A stretch of 64,000 nt of DNA from Firmicutes bacterium OM04-13BH (GCA_003481745.1 QULP01000007.1:122447-186446); one strand, 5' to 3'; counted from the first letter of the stretch, positions 1 through 10,350 are shown. Translations and numbers: made by a program. Notes: generated from the sequence alone by a model not told the origin.

Positions 1-558
1 AGCTTCTGCATCGGGCATATAAAGCGGATTATTTTCAGCTTCCGATAAATCAAATTTTTCTTTATTAATAGCAACAGGTCCGATGGACAAAGTATAGGTA
101 GAAATCTGAATTCCAAGAGATTTTAACATTTTCGCCGCAACTGCACCGGCAGCAACACGACCGATGGTTTCACGTCCGGAAGAACGTCCGCCCCCACGGT
201 AATCGCGGAATCCGTATTTGATATCGTAATTACGGTCTGCATGTCCCGGGCGATAATAATTGGCGATTTCACTGTAATCATGAGAACGCTGGTCGGTATT
301 TTTTACCATAAGGGAAATCGGAGTACCGGTAGTCTTTCCTTCAAAGACACCGGAAAGAATTTCCACGCGGTCTGCCTCCTTTCTCATGGTGGTAAAACGG
401 GACTGTCCTGGTTTCCTGCGGTCAAGATAAGTTTGAATATCCTCTTCACAAAGCGGAAGTCCGGCAGGGCATCCGTCTATCACAACACCGATGCCTTTTC
501 CATGAGATTCTCCCCAGGTTGTAATTTTAAACAGGTTTCCAAATGTTGAACCAAACAT
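1..558 (-). CDS. aroC: Chorismate synthase, N-terminal half (cut by window edge)
   Basis: Converts 5-enolpyruvylshikimate-3-phosphate to chorismate, the last common step of aromatic amino acid synthesis, using reduced FMN. I translated it from the minus strand: it starts MFGSTFGN at 558 and is open to base 1, giving 186 residues of a protein that is normally about 360-370. Signatures visible are WGESHGKG near residues 15-22, RRKPGQSRF near 47-55, and the family block around [16 protein letters not shown] followed by [11 protein letters not shown]. The gene continues beyond the left edge, so its 3' end and neighbour are unknown. The assignment is firm; only completeness is limited. Confidence 0.96.
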   Translation of the reverse strand, partial: MFGSTFGNLFKITTWGESHGKGIGVVIDGCPAGLPLCEEDIQTYLDRRKPGQSRFTTMRKEADRVEILSGVFEGKTTGTPISLMVKNTDQRSHDYSEIANYYRPGHADRNYDIKYGFRDYRGGGRSSGRETIGRVAAGAVAAKMLKSLGIQISTYTLSIGPVAINKEKFDLSEAENNPLYMPDAEA

Positions 559-583
559 AGTTTACACCTCTTTTTCTTTCGTC

Positions 584-1450
584 TTACTTGTCGATGGATT
601 CCCAGCGTCCGGAAGCTCCACATGGAAGCACCAGCCCGCTTTCGGTAACCGGAAGACCGATTTCCTGTGAATCTACTTTTCCGTTAAATTGTTTTAATTC
701 GGTTGAAATCATATAAGTTAAAACAGCAGGAGCAAGTCCGGTTGTATAGGAGTTAATCAGGAAAAACAGAGGATTGTCACTTAAAAGTTTAGCACAGAGC
801 TTTACTAATGGGTGAATTGCCTCTTCAATTTTCCAGATTTCTCCTTTTGGTCCTCGTCCATAAGATGGTGGATCCATGATAATGGCGTCGTAGTGATTTC
901 CACGTCTGATTTCACGTTCTACAAATTTGACACAGTCATCAACCAGCCAGCGGATTGGTGCATCGCCGAGTCCGGAAGAAATGGCATTTTCTTTTGCCCA
1001 GGTGACCATGCCCTTTGAAGCATCCACATGAGTAACATGAGCACCGGCAGCAGCAGCGGCAAGAGTTGCCCCGCCCGTGTAGGCAAAGAGATTTAATACT
1101 TTAATCGGACGACCGGCATTTTTGATTTTTTCAGAAAACCAGTCCCAGTTTGCTGCCTGCTCCGGAAACAGTCCGGTATGTTTAAAACTGAATGGCTTTA
1201 AGTTGAAGGTTAAATTTTTATACTGAATGGTCCACTGCTTTGGCAGGTCGAAAAATTCCCATTCTCCGCCGCCTTTTTTACTGCGGTGGTAATGTGCATT
1301 CATTTTTTTCCATCCTTTGTGAGTTTTTGGAGTATCCCAGATGACCTGAGGGTCTGGACGAACCAGAAGATAATCGCCCCATCGCTCTAATTTTTCTCCA
1401 TTTGAAGTATCAATGACTTCATAATCTTTCCATTGGTCTGCAATCCACAT
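584..1450 (-). CDS. Class I SAM-dependent methyltransferase (RlmI/RlmL-like C-terminal domain)
   Basis: A 288-residue methyltransferase. The SAM-binding motif I is VLNLFAYTGGA at residues 118-128, followed by the acidic ribose-binding strand (HVDASKG, about 141-147). Motif IV is DPPSYGRG at 193-200. This DPPSY plus FAYTGGA combination is typical of the rRNA cytosine-methyltransferase family that includes RlmI and the RlmL/K C-terminal half, so a 23S rRNA or other RNA substrate is likely. The N-terminal PUA domain found in RlmI is not recognisable here, so this is a shorter relative. It lies just upstream of aroC on the same strand with a 25-bp gap. Exact target is unknown. Confidence 0.85.
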   Translation of the reverse strand: MWIADQWKDYEVIDTSNGEKLERWGDYLLVRPDPQVIWDTPKTHKGWKKMNAHYHRSKKGGGEWEFFDLPKQWTIQYKNLTFNLKPFSFKHTGLFPEQAANWDWFSEKIKNAGRPIKVLNLFAYTGGATLAAAAAGAHVTHVDASKGMVTWAKENAISSGLGDAPIRWLVDDCVKFVEREIRRGNHYDAIIMDPPSYGRGPKGEIWKIEEAIHPLVKLCAKLLSDNPLFFLINSYTTGLAPAVLTYMISTELKQFNGKVDSQEIGLPVTESGLVLPCGASGRWESIDK

Positions 1451-1699
1451 AGTGAAATCCTTTCTATTTATTAGTTAACTAAAAATATAATATGAGTGTC
1501 AAAAGGTATCAATTTTCTTCATATTCGTTAATTAGTATAGCAGAAGCGCAAAGTCGAGGCAATGCGCAAATCAAACAGAAATGAGTTATTCTTGAAAAAA
1601 TATCTGCATACATTGAGATAGAATATATCATTGTTAAGATACGAACCTGCAAAAGGGAAGAAACTACCGACAGGTCAGTATGAAAAATCAGGAGGGCTT

Positions 1700-4273
1700 A
1701 TGTACGAACAAATGGAATGTGGCGAAGTGTGTAAAAGATTTCATACAGATGAGAAAGCTGGACTGACGCAACAGGAAGCAGAGAAAAGGTTAAAGGCAGA
1801 TGGGAAAAACCGATTAAAAAAAGTCAGGGAAGAGACAACGATAGACCGGATTCAAAAACAGTTAAATGACCCGATGATTTTTGTCCTTTTTATGGCAGCG
1901 TCTGTTTCTATTCTGCTTAGAGAATTTAGTGATACGGCAATTATTTTATTCGTGATTGGTTTAAATACGATGATAGGTGTAGTACAGGAGGGAAAAGCGA
2001 AAAAGGCGATGGATGCCTTAAAGAAAATGACAGCACCGGAAGCCACCGTAAAAAGAAATGGGACTTACCGAAAAATTCCGGCAGAAGAACTTGTAAAAGG
2101 CGATGTTGTAAAAGTGAAAGCCGGAGACCAGGTTCCGGCAGACATTCGTTTGTTTTTGTGTAAGGGAATTGAAGTAAATGAGTCGGCATTGACCGGAGAA
2201 TCCACGGCAGTAAGGAAAGCCTGCGAGACGATGAAGCAGGAGGTTACAGCCTCTGAACAAAAAAATATGCTGTTTCTATCTACGGAAATTGTGAAGGGAA
2301 ATGGAGAAGGAATTGTAGTTGCAACGGGGATGGAGACAGAGCTTGGAAAAATAGCCAAGATGATAAATGAACAGGAAAATGAAATGACACCGCTTCAAAA
2401 GAGATTGGGAGATCTGGGGAAAATCTTGAGTAAGGCGGCTGTTTTTTTATGTCTGTTACTTTTTTTGATGGGAGTGCTTCAACATAGAAATCTGTTACAG
2501 ATGCTGTTGTTATCCATTTCTCTGGCAGTTGCAGCAATTCCGGAAGGACTTCCTGCGGTTGTAACGATTGTACTGGCACTTGGTGTGGCAAGAATGGCAA
2601 AAGCCAATACGATTATCCGTAAATTACCAGCTGTAGAAACACTTGGAGCGGTCAGTGTGGTTTGTTCTGATAAGACCGGAACGTTGACGGAAAATAAAAT
2701 GAAAGTGTTGAAACTTTATGCGGAGGATAAAACCTTATCGGTTTCTCAGGTTCGACCAAGAGAATTTTCCCGTTTGATGCAGGGATTTTTGCTTTGTAAT
2801 AATGCAGTAATCGGAAAGACGGAACTGGGGGATTCCACAGAACTTGCACTTCTTTCTATGGGAGAACAGATGGGGATATCGAGAGAGCGGTTGGAAGAAC
2901 GTTATCCGAGATTGGAAGAAATTCCGTTTGATTCAGATAAAAAATACATGGTTACGCTGCATAAAGATCAGAGTCAAGTATGCGCTTATATAAAAGGTGC
3001 CTGTGATTATCTGTTGGAAGTTTGTAGTTTCTGGTGGATAGGAGGAAAGATAGAACCGCTTGGACAGATTCAGAAAATGAAAATCAGACGAGTAATGGAA
3101 GGGATGGCAGAAGAGGGACTTCGGGTGCTGGCACTGGCTTTTAAAGAACATGTATCAGACTGGAATGAAAGCAGTATTATGAAAAATCTGGTATTTGCAG
3201 GACTTGCCGGAATGATGGATGCGCCAAGAAAACAAGTAAACCAGTCAGTCTATCAATTAAAACGTGCAGGAGTTCAAGTCGTAATGATTACCGGTGACTA
3301 TCAGGAAACGGCATTTTCAATCGCAAAAATGACCGGTATTGCAAGAAAAAGAGAGCAGTGTGTGACCGGAGAAGAATTAGATGCAATGAGTGATGCAGAA
3401 TTTTCTTCTAAAATGAATGACATCCGTGTGTTTGCAAGGGTAACACCGGCACATAAAGTAAAAATTGTAAAAGAATTTAAGAAAAATGGAAAAATTGTGG
3501 CAATGACAGGAGATGGAGTAAACGATGCACCGTCCCTTCATGCAGCAGATATCGGAATTGCGATGGGCGCAAATGGAACAGATGTGGCTAAAAATGCGGC
3601 AGATTTGATTTTGGCAGATGACAATTTTTCCACGATTGAAAAAGCAGTGGAAGAGGGGCGCAGTATTTATGTCAATATTAAAAAGTCGATTTTATTTTTA
3701 TTGTCCTCAAACTTTGGAGAAATTATGACGATGTTTGTGTCGATTGCATTTTCGATGCCATCGCCATTAAAAGCAAGCCATATTTTATGGGTGAATCTGA
3801 TTACAGATTCCCTTCCGGCACTGGCGCTTGGTGTAGATAAAAATGATACCGGATTGTTGATGGCAAAGAAGCCAAGAGATGAGAAGGAAAGCCTGTTTGC
3901 GCATGGAGGATGGCTGCTTACGATTGGGTATGGGCTTTTGATTGGTGCGATTACTTTGTATGCGTTTCTGACAGGCGGACAGACTTATGCATTTACGGTG
4001 CTTGGAATTTCGCAGTTATTTCATGCAATCGGAATGAGGGATTGTGAGAAATCTATTTTTCAGATGAATCATCTGGAAAATCCGGTTATGATTTTTTCTT
4101 TTTTTACAGGGCTTGCACTTCAAGTGGCAGTGACAGAGATTCCGTGGCTGGTGGAAGCATTTCAGACCCGTCGCCTTTTGATGGGAGAATGGCTGTGGCT
4201 GTTGGGAATTTCGGCGGTTCCGCTTGCGGTACATGAAATAGTGGTGCTCATAAAACGATTAAAAAAAGGGTGA
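1700..4273 (+). CDS. Calcium-translocating P-type ATPase (P2A type)
   Basis: Membrane cation pump, probably exporting Ca2+ at the cost of ATP. The reading frame is open from further upstream, but ATG 1700 is preceded by a strong AGGAGGG Shine-Dalgarno sequence, giving 857 residues. Visible motifs in order: N-terminal cation-ATPase domain ([16 protein letters not shown]), TGES in SALTGEST for the actuator domain, the ion-site sequence IPEGLP near residue 280, the phosphorylated Asp324 in [16 protein letters not shown] near 604, and a C-terminal set of transmembrane helices including [15 protein letters not shown]. The IPEGLP sequence and length fit SERCA/PMCA-like bacterial calcium pumps. Single-gene unit, divergent from the methyltransferase. 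Confidence 0.93.
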   Translation: MYEQMECGEVCKRFHTDEKAGLTQQEAEKRLKADGKNRLKKVREETTIDRIQKQLNDPMIFVLFMAASVSILLREFSDTAIILFVIGLNTMIGVVQEGKAKKAMDALKKMTAPEATVKRNGTYRKIPAEELVKGDVVKVKAGDQVPADIRLFLCKGIEVNESALTGESTAVRKACETMKQEVTASEQKNMLFLSTEIVKGNGEGIVVATGMETELGKIAKMINEQENEMTPLQKRLGDLGKILSKAAVFLCLLLFLMGVLQHRNLLQMLLLSISLAVAAIPEGLPAVVTIVLALGVARMAKANTIIRKLPAVETLGAVSVVCSDKTGTLTENKMKVLKLYAEDKTLSVSQVRPREFSRLMQGFLLCNNAVIGKTELGDSTELALLSMGEQMGISRERLEERYPRLEEIPFDSDKKYMVTLHKDQSQVCAYIKGACDYLLEVCSFWWIGGKIEPLGQIQKMKIRRVMEGMAEEGLRVLALAFKEHVSDWNESSIMKNLVFAGLAGMMDAPRKQVNQSVYQLKRAGVQVVMITGDYQETAFSIAKMTGIARKREQCVTGEELDAMSDAEFSSKMNDIRVFARVTPAHKVKIVKEFKKNGKIVAMTGDGVNDAPSLHAADIGIAMGANGTDVAKNAADLILADDNFSTIEKAVEEGRSIYVNIKKSILFLLSSNFGEIMTMFVSIAFSMPSPLKASHILWVNLITDSLPALALGVDKNDTGLLMAKKPRDEKESLFAHGGWLLTIGYGLLIGAITLYAFLTGGQTYAFTVLGISQLFHAIGMRDCEKSIFQMNHLENPVMIFSFFTGLALQVAVTEIPWLVEAFQTRRLLMGEWLWLLGISAVPLAVHEIVVLIKRLKKG

Positions 4274-4368
4274 CGGTGTAAATATGCAAGATTTTATATA
4301 AAAAATTGCATTTAAAACACAAAAATTCGTGTATAAGAGATAAAAAACGATGAAAATGCAAGAAAGAC

Positions 4369-4398
4369 TTGACAATCAGTCATAAAGTAGCATACAAT
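4369..4398 (+). promoter_or_regulatory. Sigma-A promoter of the aminotransferase gene
   Basis: A perfect -35 TTGACA (4369-4374) and -10 TACAAT (4394-4399, 5 of 6 matches) are separated by about 18 bp and lie some 60 bp before the start codon at 4462. There is no other candidate in the gap after the ATPase gene. Confidence 0.65.
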
Positions 4399-4461
4399 AC
4401 TGCTTAGTAAGCCGAAGAAAAATGAATTGGATGGCAAATTGAAAAAATCAGGAGGAGAGCC

Positions 4462-5742
4462 ATGACACCGTACAGAGAACTCAACAAAGAACAGCTGCAG
4501 GTGCTGAAAGCCCAGTTAGAAAAAGAATTTGAAGAAGTAAAAGCAAAAGGTTTAAACCTCGATATGTCCAGAGGAAAACCGTCAAAGAAACAGCTTGAAC
4601 TTGCTATGGATATGCTTGAAGAATTAAAGAGCACAGATAAGCTGAAATGTGAAGCAGGAATTGACTGTCGTAACTATGGTTTGTTAGAAGGTATTCCGGA
4701 AGCAAGAAGACTTCTTGGAGCAATGACAGAGGTAACTCCTGATAAAATTATTATTTTTGGAAACTCCAGTCTGAATGTGATGTTTGATACCATTTCCCGT
4801 TCTATGACACATGGTGTCTGTGGAAATACTCCATGGTGTAAGTTAGACAAAGTAAAATTCTTATGTCCTGCACCAGGATATGACCGTCACTTTAAAATTA
4901 CAGAATACTTTGGAATCGAAATGATTACTGTTCCGATGACTCCAACCGGTCCGGATATGGACATAGTAGAAAAACTGGTAAGTTCGGATGATGCAATCAA
5001 AGGAATCTGGTGTGTACCGAAATATTCTAACCCACAGGGAATTACTTATTCAGAAGAGACTGTAAAACGCTTTGCAAGATTAAAACCTGCAGCACCGGAC
5101 TTCCGTATCTTCTGGGATAACGCATACTGCATCCATCACTTATACGAGGAGAAAGATTTCTTATTAGAGATTTTGGAAGAATGTGAAAAAGCTGGAAATC
5201 CGGATCTTGCATATAAATTCCTTTCCACATCAAAGGTAAGTTTCCCAGGCTCCGGTATTGCAGCTGTAGCTGCTTCTCCTAGAAACTTGGAAGATATCAA
5301 AAAACACATGTCAATTCAGACAATTGGTCATGACAAAATTAATCAGTTAAGACATGTACGCTTCTTCAAAGATATCGATGGTATGCATGAACACATGAAG
5401 AAACACGCAGAAATCTTAAGACCGAAATTTGAAGCAGTGGAAAATACACTGGAAAAAGAAATCGGCGGACTTGGAATCGGTGAATGGACCAATCCAAAAG
5501 GCGGATATTTCATTTCCTTTGAATCAATGGAAGGATGTGCAAAGGCAATCGTTGCAAAAGCAGCGGAAGCCGGAGTGAAAATGACAGATGCCGGAGCAAC
5601 TTATCCTTATGGAAAAGACCCGCATGATTCTAATATCCGTATTGCACCAAGTTTCCCGACCTTAGAAGAATTACAGACAGCAACAGAGATTTTTGTATTA
5701 AGCGTGAAATTAGTCAGTGTAGAAAAATTACTGGCAGAATAA
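4462..5742 (+). CDS. PLP-dependent aminotransferase, MocR-type aspartate aminotransferase family
   Basis: A 426-residue fold-type I aminotransferase. The PLP-binding lysine is Lys258 in STSKVSFPGSG, and the conserved N-P-x-G loop occurs as YSNPQGITYS. The opening LDMSRGKPSKKQLELA block and overall length match the group of clostridial enzymes annotated as putative aspartate aminotransferases (Asp_aminotransf/Aminotran_MocR, PF12897), which lack the GntR DNA-binding domain of true MocR regulators, as this one does. The likely reaction is aspartate plus 2-oxoglutarate to oxaloacetate plus glutamate, but substrate is inferred from family. It starts at ATG 4462 behind AGGAGGAG, has its own promoter and is followed by an intrinsic terminator, so it is monocistronic. 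Confidence 0.88.
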   Translation: MTPYRELNKEQLQVLKAQLEKEFEEVKAKGLNLDMSRGKPSKKQLELAMDMLEELKSTDKLKCEAGIDCRNYGLLEGIPEARRLLGAMTEVTPDKIIIFGNSSLNVMFDTISRSMTHGVCGNTPWCKLDKVKFLCPAPGYDRHFKITEYFGIEMITVPMTPTGPDMDIVEKLVSSDDAIKGIWCVPKYSNPQGITYSEETVKRFARLKPAAPDFRIFWDNAYCIHHLYEEKDFLLEILEECEKAGNPDLAYKFLSTSKVSFPGSGIAAVAASPRNLEDIKKHMSIQTIGHDKINQLRHVRFFKDIDGMHEHMKKHAEILRPKFEAVENTLEKEIGGLGIGEWTNPKGGYFISFESMEGCAKAIVAKAAEAGVKMTDAGATYPYGKDPHDSNIRIAPSFPTLEELQTATEIFVLSVKLVSVEKLLAE

Positions 5743-5777
5743 GCATAAAAAAAGCCATTTGAACATTAAAAATAAAG

Positions 5778-5815
5778 GGCGGGATTCCAAAGAAAAGGAA
5801 TCTCGCCTATTTTTG
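5778..5815 (+). terminator. Intrinsic terminator after the aminotransferase gene
   Basis: An 11-bp GC-rich stem (GGCGGGATTCC with GGAATCTCGCC, one G-U pair) with an AAAGAAAA loop, followed by TATTTTT. Confidence 0.85.
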
Positions 5816-5929
5816 GATAAAAATCACAATTTGGTCACAGAATAGGGCTTTACTTTTGGGATAAAGATGAATTAGAATAAGGAATGCATAAAAGAAAAAT
5901 AAAAGAATCAAAGAAAAAGGGGTAGGAAT

Positions 5930-7333
5930 ATGGAACAGAATGAAAGTGGTAACAAAAAAACCGCAAAACCAAAGAAAATCATAATTGGTATTCTGATTGC
6001 ATGCGTGGCGGTGCTTGCGATACTCTATGCGGCAGGAGCATTTTATTTTTCCAGTCATTTTCTCCCGGGTTCAAAGATAAATGGAGTAAATTGTTCTGGA
6101 AAGACACTTGAGAGAGTGGAAAATCATCTGACAGATGAAATTTCTTCTTATGCGCTTACTATCAAGGAACGTGGAGATAATACAGAAACGATTTCTGCAG
6201 ATAGGATAGGACTCAGCTATGTGGATGATGGAAAAGTGGAAAAACTTTTAAAAGGACAGAATTCATGGGGTTGGATTACTGCATTTACAAAAAAACATGA
6301 ATATACAATGAGTGCAACCACCACGGTTGATGAAGAAAAATTAACGTCAGCAATTGATGGTTTAACTTGTCTTGCAGAAGAAAACATGCAGCAGCCGGTC
6401 GATGCACATTTGGAAATCGGTGATAATGGATACGAAATTGTTCCGGAAACAGAAGGAACCGCTCTGGATAAAGACAAGGTAACGGAGGTTATCACAAAGG
6501 CAGTCAAAGCCGGAGAGACAGAAGTAGACCTGGAAGCTTCTGACTGTTATTTAAAACCATCTGTTTATCAGGATGATAAAAATCTGATTGCGCAGAGAGA
6601 CCAGAGCAATGCATTCTTAAAAGTAAAAATCACAATTGATTTTTCAGACCGTCAGGAAGTAGTAGACCAGAGTTTAATTAAAGACTGGGTTACAACAGAT
6701 GAAAATGGAAATGCAGTCTTAGATGAAGCAAAAGTAAAAGCGTATGTGGTAGAACTTGCAAAGAAATATGATACCTTTGGTTATCCAAGACAGTTTAAGA
6801 CCTCTACCGGTGAAACAATTACCGTAAGCGGGGGAGATTATGGCTGGCTGATGGCAAGAAATGATACCACGACAAAATTAATCGAGGCAATTAAAAGCGG
6901 AAAGTCTCAGACCATTGAACCGGAATATACATATAAGGGATACGTACGTGACACAAATGATATCGGAAATACTTATGTGGAAGTCAGCCTTTCTGCACAG
7001 CACATGTGGTTTTATAAAAATGGTCAATTACTTGTCGATACAGATGTCGTAACCGGAAATCATAATCTGGGGCATGACACCAAAACAGGTATTTATGCAA
7101 TTATGTACAAAGAAAGAAATGCGACCTTAGTAGGGGAAGATTATTCCTCGCCGGTTAAATACTGGATGCCGTTTTATGCAAATGTTGGAATCCACGATGC
7201 AAGCTGGAGAACTACATTTGGTGGAAGCGAGTATTTAAATAACGGTTCTCATGGCTGTGTCAATACACCAGAAGCCAATGCAGAAAAGATTTTTAATAAT
7301 ATTGAAAAAGGTGTGCCGGTAGTGGTGTACTAA
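5930..7333 (+). CDS. L,D-transpeptidase with N-terminal membrane anchor
   Basis: A 467-residue YkuD-family enzyme that makes 3-3 cross-links in peptidoglycan or attaches proteins to it. It has a short basic cytoplasmic tail, a transmembrane segment at about residues 18-40 (IIIGILIACVAVLAILYAAG), a long extracytoplasmic region resembling the putative peptidoglycan-binding domain PF12229, and a C-terminal catalytic domain from about 345. The active site is visible as SHGCVNT with catalytic Cys443 and the upstream conserved His in VGIHD. Length and architecture are usual for clostridial L,D-transpeptidases. It is monocistronic, followed by a terminator, and lies next to ddl-murF, which make the D-Ala-D-Ala precursor. 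Confidence 0.92.
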   Translation: MEQNESGNKKTAKPKKIIIGILIACVAVLAILYAAGAFYFSSHFLPGSKINGVNCSGKTLERVENHLTDEISSYALTIKERGDNTETISADRIGLSYVDDGKVEKLLKGQNSWGWITAFTKKHEYTMSATTTVDEEKLTSAIDGLTCLAEENMQQPVDAHLEIGDNGYEIVPETEGTALDKDKVTEVITKAVKAGETEVDLEASDCYLKPSVYQDDKNLIAQRDQSNAFLKVKITIDFSDRQEVVDQSLIKDWVTTDENGNAVLDEAKVKAYVVELAKKYDTFGYPRQFKTSTGETITVSGGDYGWLMARNDTTTKLIEAIKSGKSQTIEPEYTYKGYVRDTNDIGNTYVEVSLSAQHMWFYKNGQLLVDTDVVTGNHNLGHDTKTGIYAIMYKERNATLVGEDYSSPVKYWMPFYANVGIHDASWRTTFGGSEYLNNGSHGCVNTPEANAEKIFNNIEKGVPVVVY

Positions 7334-7340
7334 AACTTGA

Positions 7341-7391
7341 GAAGCTGTTGCTTTAGCGATGGAAAAATCGTGGAGTGACAGCTTCCTTTTT
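7341..7391 (+). terminator. Intrinsic terminator after the L,D-transpeptidase gene
   Basis: GAAGCTGT pairs with ACAGCTTC, with a nested CGAT/ATCG helix in the apical part, and is followed by CTTTTTG. Confidence 0.75.
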
Positions 7392-7477
7392 GTATATATT
7401 AGTGTATGTATCAGGGGTGATAATTCTTTTGGAAGTGTTTTTTGTATTGCAGATTGTGTTTCAAATGCAGTGGAACA

Positions 7478-7506
7478 TTGACAAAGAAAGAAAAATTGAT
7501 TAGGAT
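7478..7506 (+). promoter_or_regulatory. Promoter of ddl-murF
   Basis: Perfect TTGACA (7478-7483), a 17-bp spacer and TAGGAT (7501-7506, 4 of 6) lie about 70 bp before the ddl start codon. Confidence 0.55.
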
Positions 7507-7574
7507 AAAGAAAACACAAAAATCAATGTGGGCTTTTATAAAGTTCATGATTAGAATAAAAGGGAGAAAACAAA

Positions 7575-8606
7575 ATGAATATCGTAGTTTTAGCAGGTGG
7601 AAACAGTACAGAAAGAGATGTCTCTATTTCATCAGGAGAAGGCGTATGCAGTGCACTTCGTCAGAAAAATCATAAAGCTGTTTTAGTAGACGTATACTTT
7701 GGAAAAGAATCTTTTGGGGAAGAACTGTTTCCTGAAGTCTATGATGTAAAAGCAGAAGCAGACAGCATGAGAGAAATGAGTAAATTAGTGGAAGAAACAG
7801 GAAAGACCAGAAAAGAATTTTTTGGACCGAATGTACTTTCTATCTGTAAAGCAGCAGATATCGTATTTCTTGCCCTGCATGGAGCAAATGGAGAGGACGG
7901 AAAAGTACAGTCTGTCTTTGAATTAATGGGAATTCCTTATACCGGAACCGGCCCGCTCAGCAGTGGAATGGCAATGGATAAAGGAATTACAAAAATGGTA
8001 TTTGAAGCAAAAGGTGTTCCGACTCCAAAGGGCGTTACTTTAGCTAAAGGAAAGAGTGAAACAGCACTTTCTGCTTATGATATGAATTATCCGGTTATCG
8101 TAAAACCTTGCTGTGGCGGTTCCAGTGTGGGAGTCTGCATTGCAAATGATGATGCCGAATATGCTGACGCTTTAAAAGAAGCATTTTCTTATGAAGATGA
8201 AATCGTTGTCGAACAGTTTGTAAAAGGACGTGAGTTCTCTGTTGCAGTAGTAGAGGGAAAAGCTTACCCGATTATTGAGATTGCACCGCTTCAGGGATTC
8301 TATGATTATAAAAATAAATATAACGCAGGTTCAACTATCGAAACTTGTCCGGCCAAAATTACACCGGAACAGACCAGTCAGATGCAGACTTATGCAGAAC
8401 TTGGTTACAAAGTATTAAATCTTCAGGCTTATGGCAGACTGGATTTTATCATGGATGAAACTGGCGCAATGTACTGCCTTGAAGCAAATACCCTTCCGGG
8501 AATGACACCAACCAGTCTGATTCCACAGGAAGCAAAAGTTCTTGGAATTGATTACCCGGAATTATGTGAAAAATTAATTGAAGTTTCTTTAAAGAAATAT
8601 CAGTAG
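7575..8606 (+). CDS. ddl: D-alanine--D-alanine ligase
   Basis: Joins two D-alanines with ATP to supply the dipeptide for MurF. The 343-residue protein has an ATP-grasp fold: N-terminal VLAGGNSTERDVSISSG, the central LHGANGEDGKVQSVFELMG block, VKPCCGGSSVGV in the ATP-binding region, and the C-terminal metal site YCLEANTLPGMTPTS. Start ATG 7575 follows GGGAGA. In the central motif the usual Ddl form ends with a tyrosine or phenylalanine gatekeeper later in the protein; I did not resolve resistance-type (D-Ala-D-Lac) features. It sits 13 bp upstream of murF in a clear two-gene wall-precursor operon. Confidence 0.95.
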   Translation: MNIVVLAGGNSTERDVSISSGEGVCSALRQKNHKAVLVDVYFGKESFGEELFPEVYDVKAEADSMREMSKLVEETGKTRKEFFGPNVLSICKAADIVFLALHGANGEDGKVQSVFELMGIPYTGTGPLSSGMAMDKGITKMVFEAKGVPTPKGVTLAKGKSETALSAYDMNYPVIVKPCCGGSSVGVCIANDDAEYADALKEAFSYEDEIVVEQFVKGREFSVAVVEGKAYPIIEIAPLQGFYDYKNKYNAGSTIETCPAKITPEQTSQMQTYAELGYKVLNLQAYGRLDFIMDETGAMYCLEANTLPGMTPTSLIPQEAKVLGIDYPELCEKLIEVSLKKYQ

Positions 8607-8619
8607 ACGGAGAAAAACG

Positions 8620-9993
8620 ATGAAAAATCTTACGTTAGAAAATATTGCAAAAGCCTGCAATGGAAGTTATCATGGCAGTGAAGCACAGGCAAATCAGGAA
8701 GTGCAGAGTATTTTTACAGACAGCAGAAAAGCGGCAAAAGGCGGTTTGTTTGTGCCGATTAAAGGGGCAAGAGTAGATGCCCATGATTTTATTAATCAGG
8801 TTATGGAAGCAGGGGCACTTGCAACCCTAAGTGAAAAAGACCTTGGGGAGACAAACTTTCCATACATTAAAGTAGAATCCTCCTTACAGGCAGTAAAAGA
8901 CATTGCGGAATTTTATTTAAAACAGTTAGAGATTCCGGTGGTCGGAATTACCGGAAGTGTTGGAAAAACAAGTACGAAAGAAATGATTGCAGCAGTACTT
9001 GGACAGAAATATAATGTGTTAAAGACACAGGGAAACTTTAACAATGAACTGGGACTTCCACTTACCGTATTTGGACTTCGTGCGGAACATCAGATAGCAG
9101 TCCTTGAGATGGGAATCAGTGACTTTGGAGAAATGCACAGACTGGCAAAAATTGCACGTCCGGATACCTGCGTGATTACAAATATTGGTCTTTGTCATCT
9201 TGAATTCTTAAAATCAAGAGATGGAATTTTAAAAGCCAAAACAGAGATTTTTGATTTCTTAAAAGAAGACGGACATGTGATTTTAAACGGAGACGATGAC
9301 AAATTAGTGACCGTTACCGATGTCAAAGGAATCAAGCCGGTATTCTTTGGCGTGGAAAATAAAAACGGAATCTGGGCCGATGAAATTGAAAGCAAAGGCT
9401 TAAAAGGAATTGAATGTCGGATTCATGTAAAAGATGAAAGTTTTAAAGTGCTCGTTCCGATTCCGGGACGCCACATGGTTTATAATGCCCTTGCAGGAAC
9501 AGCAGTTGGTTTAACTTATGGTTTAACCTTAGACGAAATCAAGGCTGGAATTGAGAGCTTACAGTCCTTAAGCGGACGCTTCCATATCTTGGAGAATGAG
9601 AAGAAAAATATTATGGTTATTGATGACTGCTACAATGCAAATCCGGTTTCTATGAAAGCTTCCCTTGAAGTGCTTCAGGATGCACTCGGACGAAAAGTTG
9701 CCCTGCTTGGAGATATGGGAGAACTTGGAAAAAATGAAGTGGAAATGCATCGTGAAGTCGGAAGATTTGCTGCCGAAAAAGACATTGATGTGATTGTGTG
9801 TACAGGAACATTATGTAAAGAAATGGCAGAAGCGGCAAAAGAAGTTTCAAATGGAAAAAAAGTATTATACTTTGAAAACAGAGAAGCATTAGAAGATGCA
9901 CTGGATGAATTAATTTTGCCAGGTGACAGTATTTTAGTAAAAGCATCTCACTTTATGCAGTTTGAGAAAATTGTAAAGAAATTAGCGGAATAA
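8620..9993 (+). CDS. murF: UDP-N-acetylmuramoyl-tripeptide--D-alanyl-D-alanine ligase
   Basis: Adds the D-Ala-D-Ala dipeptide made by the preceding gene to the muropeptide, completing the cytoplasmic pentapeptide precursor. The 457-residue protein shows the N-terminal substrate domain (SIFTDSRKAAKGGLFVPIKG), the P-loop GSVGKTSTKEM at about 111-121, the FNNELGLPLT motif, the Mur ligase central GDFGEMHR-like region (MGISDFGEM) and the C-terminal domain beginning near DDCYNANPVSMKASL. Only 13 bp separate it from ddl, and its RBS is GGAGAAAAACG. All landmarks and length are normal for MurF. Confidence 0.95.
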   Translation: MKNLTLENIAKACNGSYHGSEAQANQEVQSIFTDSRKAAKGGLFVPIKGARVDAHDFINQVMEAGALATLSEKDLGETNFPYIKVESSLQAVKDIAEFYLKQLEIPVVGITGSVGKTSTKEMIAAVLGQKYNVLKTQGNFNNELGLPLTVFGLRAEHQIAVLEMGISDFGEMHRLAKIARPDTCVITNIGLCHLEFLKSRDGILKAKTEIFDFLKEDGHVILNGDDDKLVTVTDVKGIKPVFFGVENKNGIWADEIESKGLKGIECRIHVKDESFKVLVPIPGRHMVYNALAGTAVGLTYGLTLDEIKAGIESLQSLSGRFHILENEKKNIMVIDDCYNANPVSMKASLEVLQDALGRKVALLGDMGELGKNEVEMHREVGRFAAEKDIDVIVCTGTLCKEMAEAAKEVSNGKKVLYFENREALEDALDELILPGDSILVKASHFMQFEKIVKKLAE

Positions 9994-10120
9994 TAAAGAA
10001 GAAGTTTAAGTTTATTGCTTTTGTGAATAGAAAAATGATGGTACATCTGATAAAATGAAACTATAGAAAAGTACAACGATAGTTTCGATTTGTATGCTGA
10101 TTAGGTAAGGAGGTATCATC

Positions 10121-10288
10121 ATGAAAAAAACAATTTATGTATGTATTTCTGCTGTTTTGTTAATGTGTTTGATTGCACTTATCACTTATTATATTCCGGA
10201 CTTAAAAATCAAGATGCTTGTATCTTTTCTTGTTGTGTTGGCAGGAATTTGTATGATTAGAATGGGTATCATTCAGAAAAAATGTTAA
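10121..10288 (+). CDS. Small two-helix membrane protein, unknown function (55 aa)
   Basis: I do not recognise this protein. It begins MKKTIYVCISAVLLM at ATG 10121, behind a near-perfect Shine-Dalgarno TAAGGAGG placed 7 bases upstream, and ends with TAA at 10286-10288. Two hydrophobic stretches (about residues 5-24 and 31-48) are joined by the short polar turn YYIPDLKIK, so it is probably a hairpin-type membrane protein with little exposed mass. It is followed at once by a strong bidirectional terminator, which supports it being a real transcription unit. It lies 127 bp after murF, so it could be read from the murF transcript or from its own promoter. Confidence 0.7.
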   Translation: MKKTIYVCISAVLLMCLIALITYYIPDLKIKMLVSFLVVLAGICMIRMGIIQKKC

Positions 10289-10302
10289 TTGCATAGTGAT
10301 AT

Positions 10303-10350
10303 AAAATGGGATGACGTACCGAGTGTTTTGGTACGCCATCCCATTCTTTT
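10303..10350. terminator. Bidirectional terminator between the small membrane protein and the MATE gene
   Basis: A 15-bp stem (ATGGGATGACGTACC with GGTACGCCATCCCAT) flanked by A residues on the left and CTTTT on the right, placed between two convergent genes; the right arm overlaps the end of the MATE gene by two bases. Confidence 0.85.
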
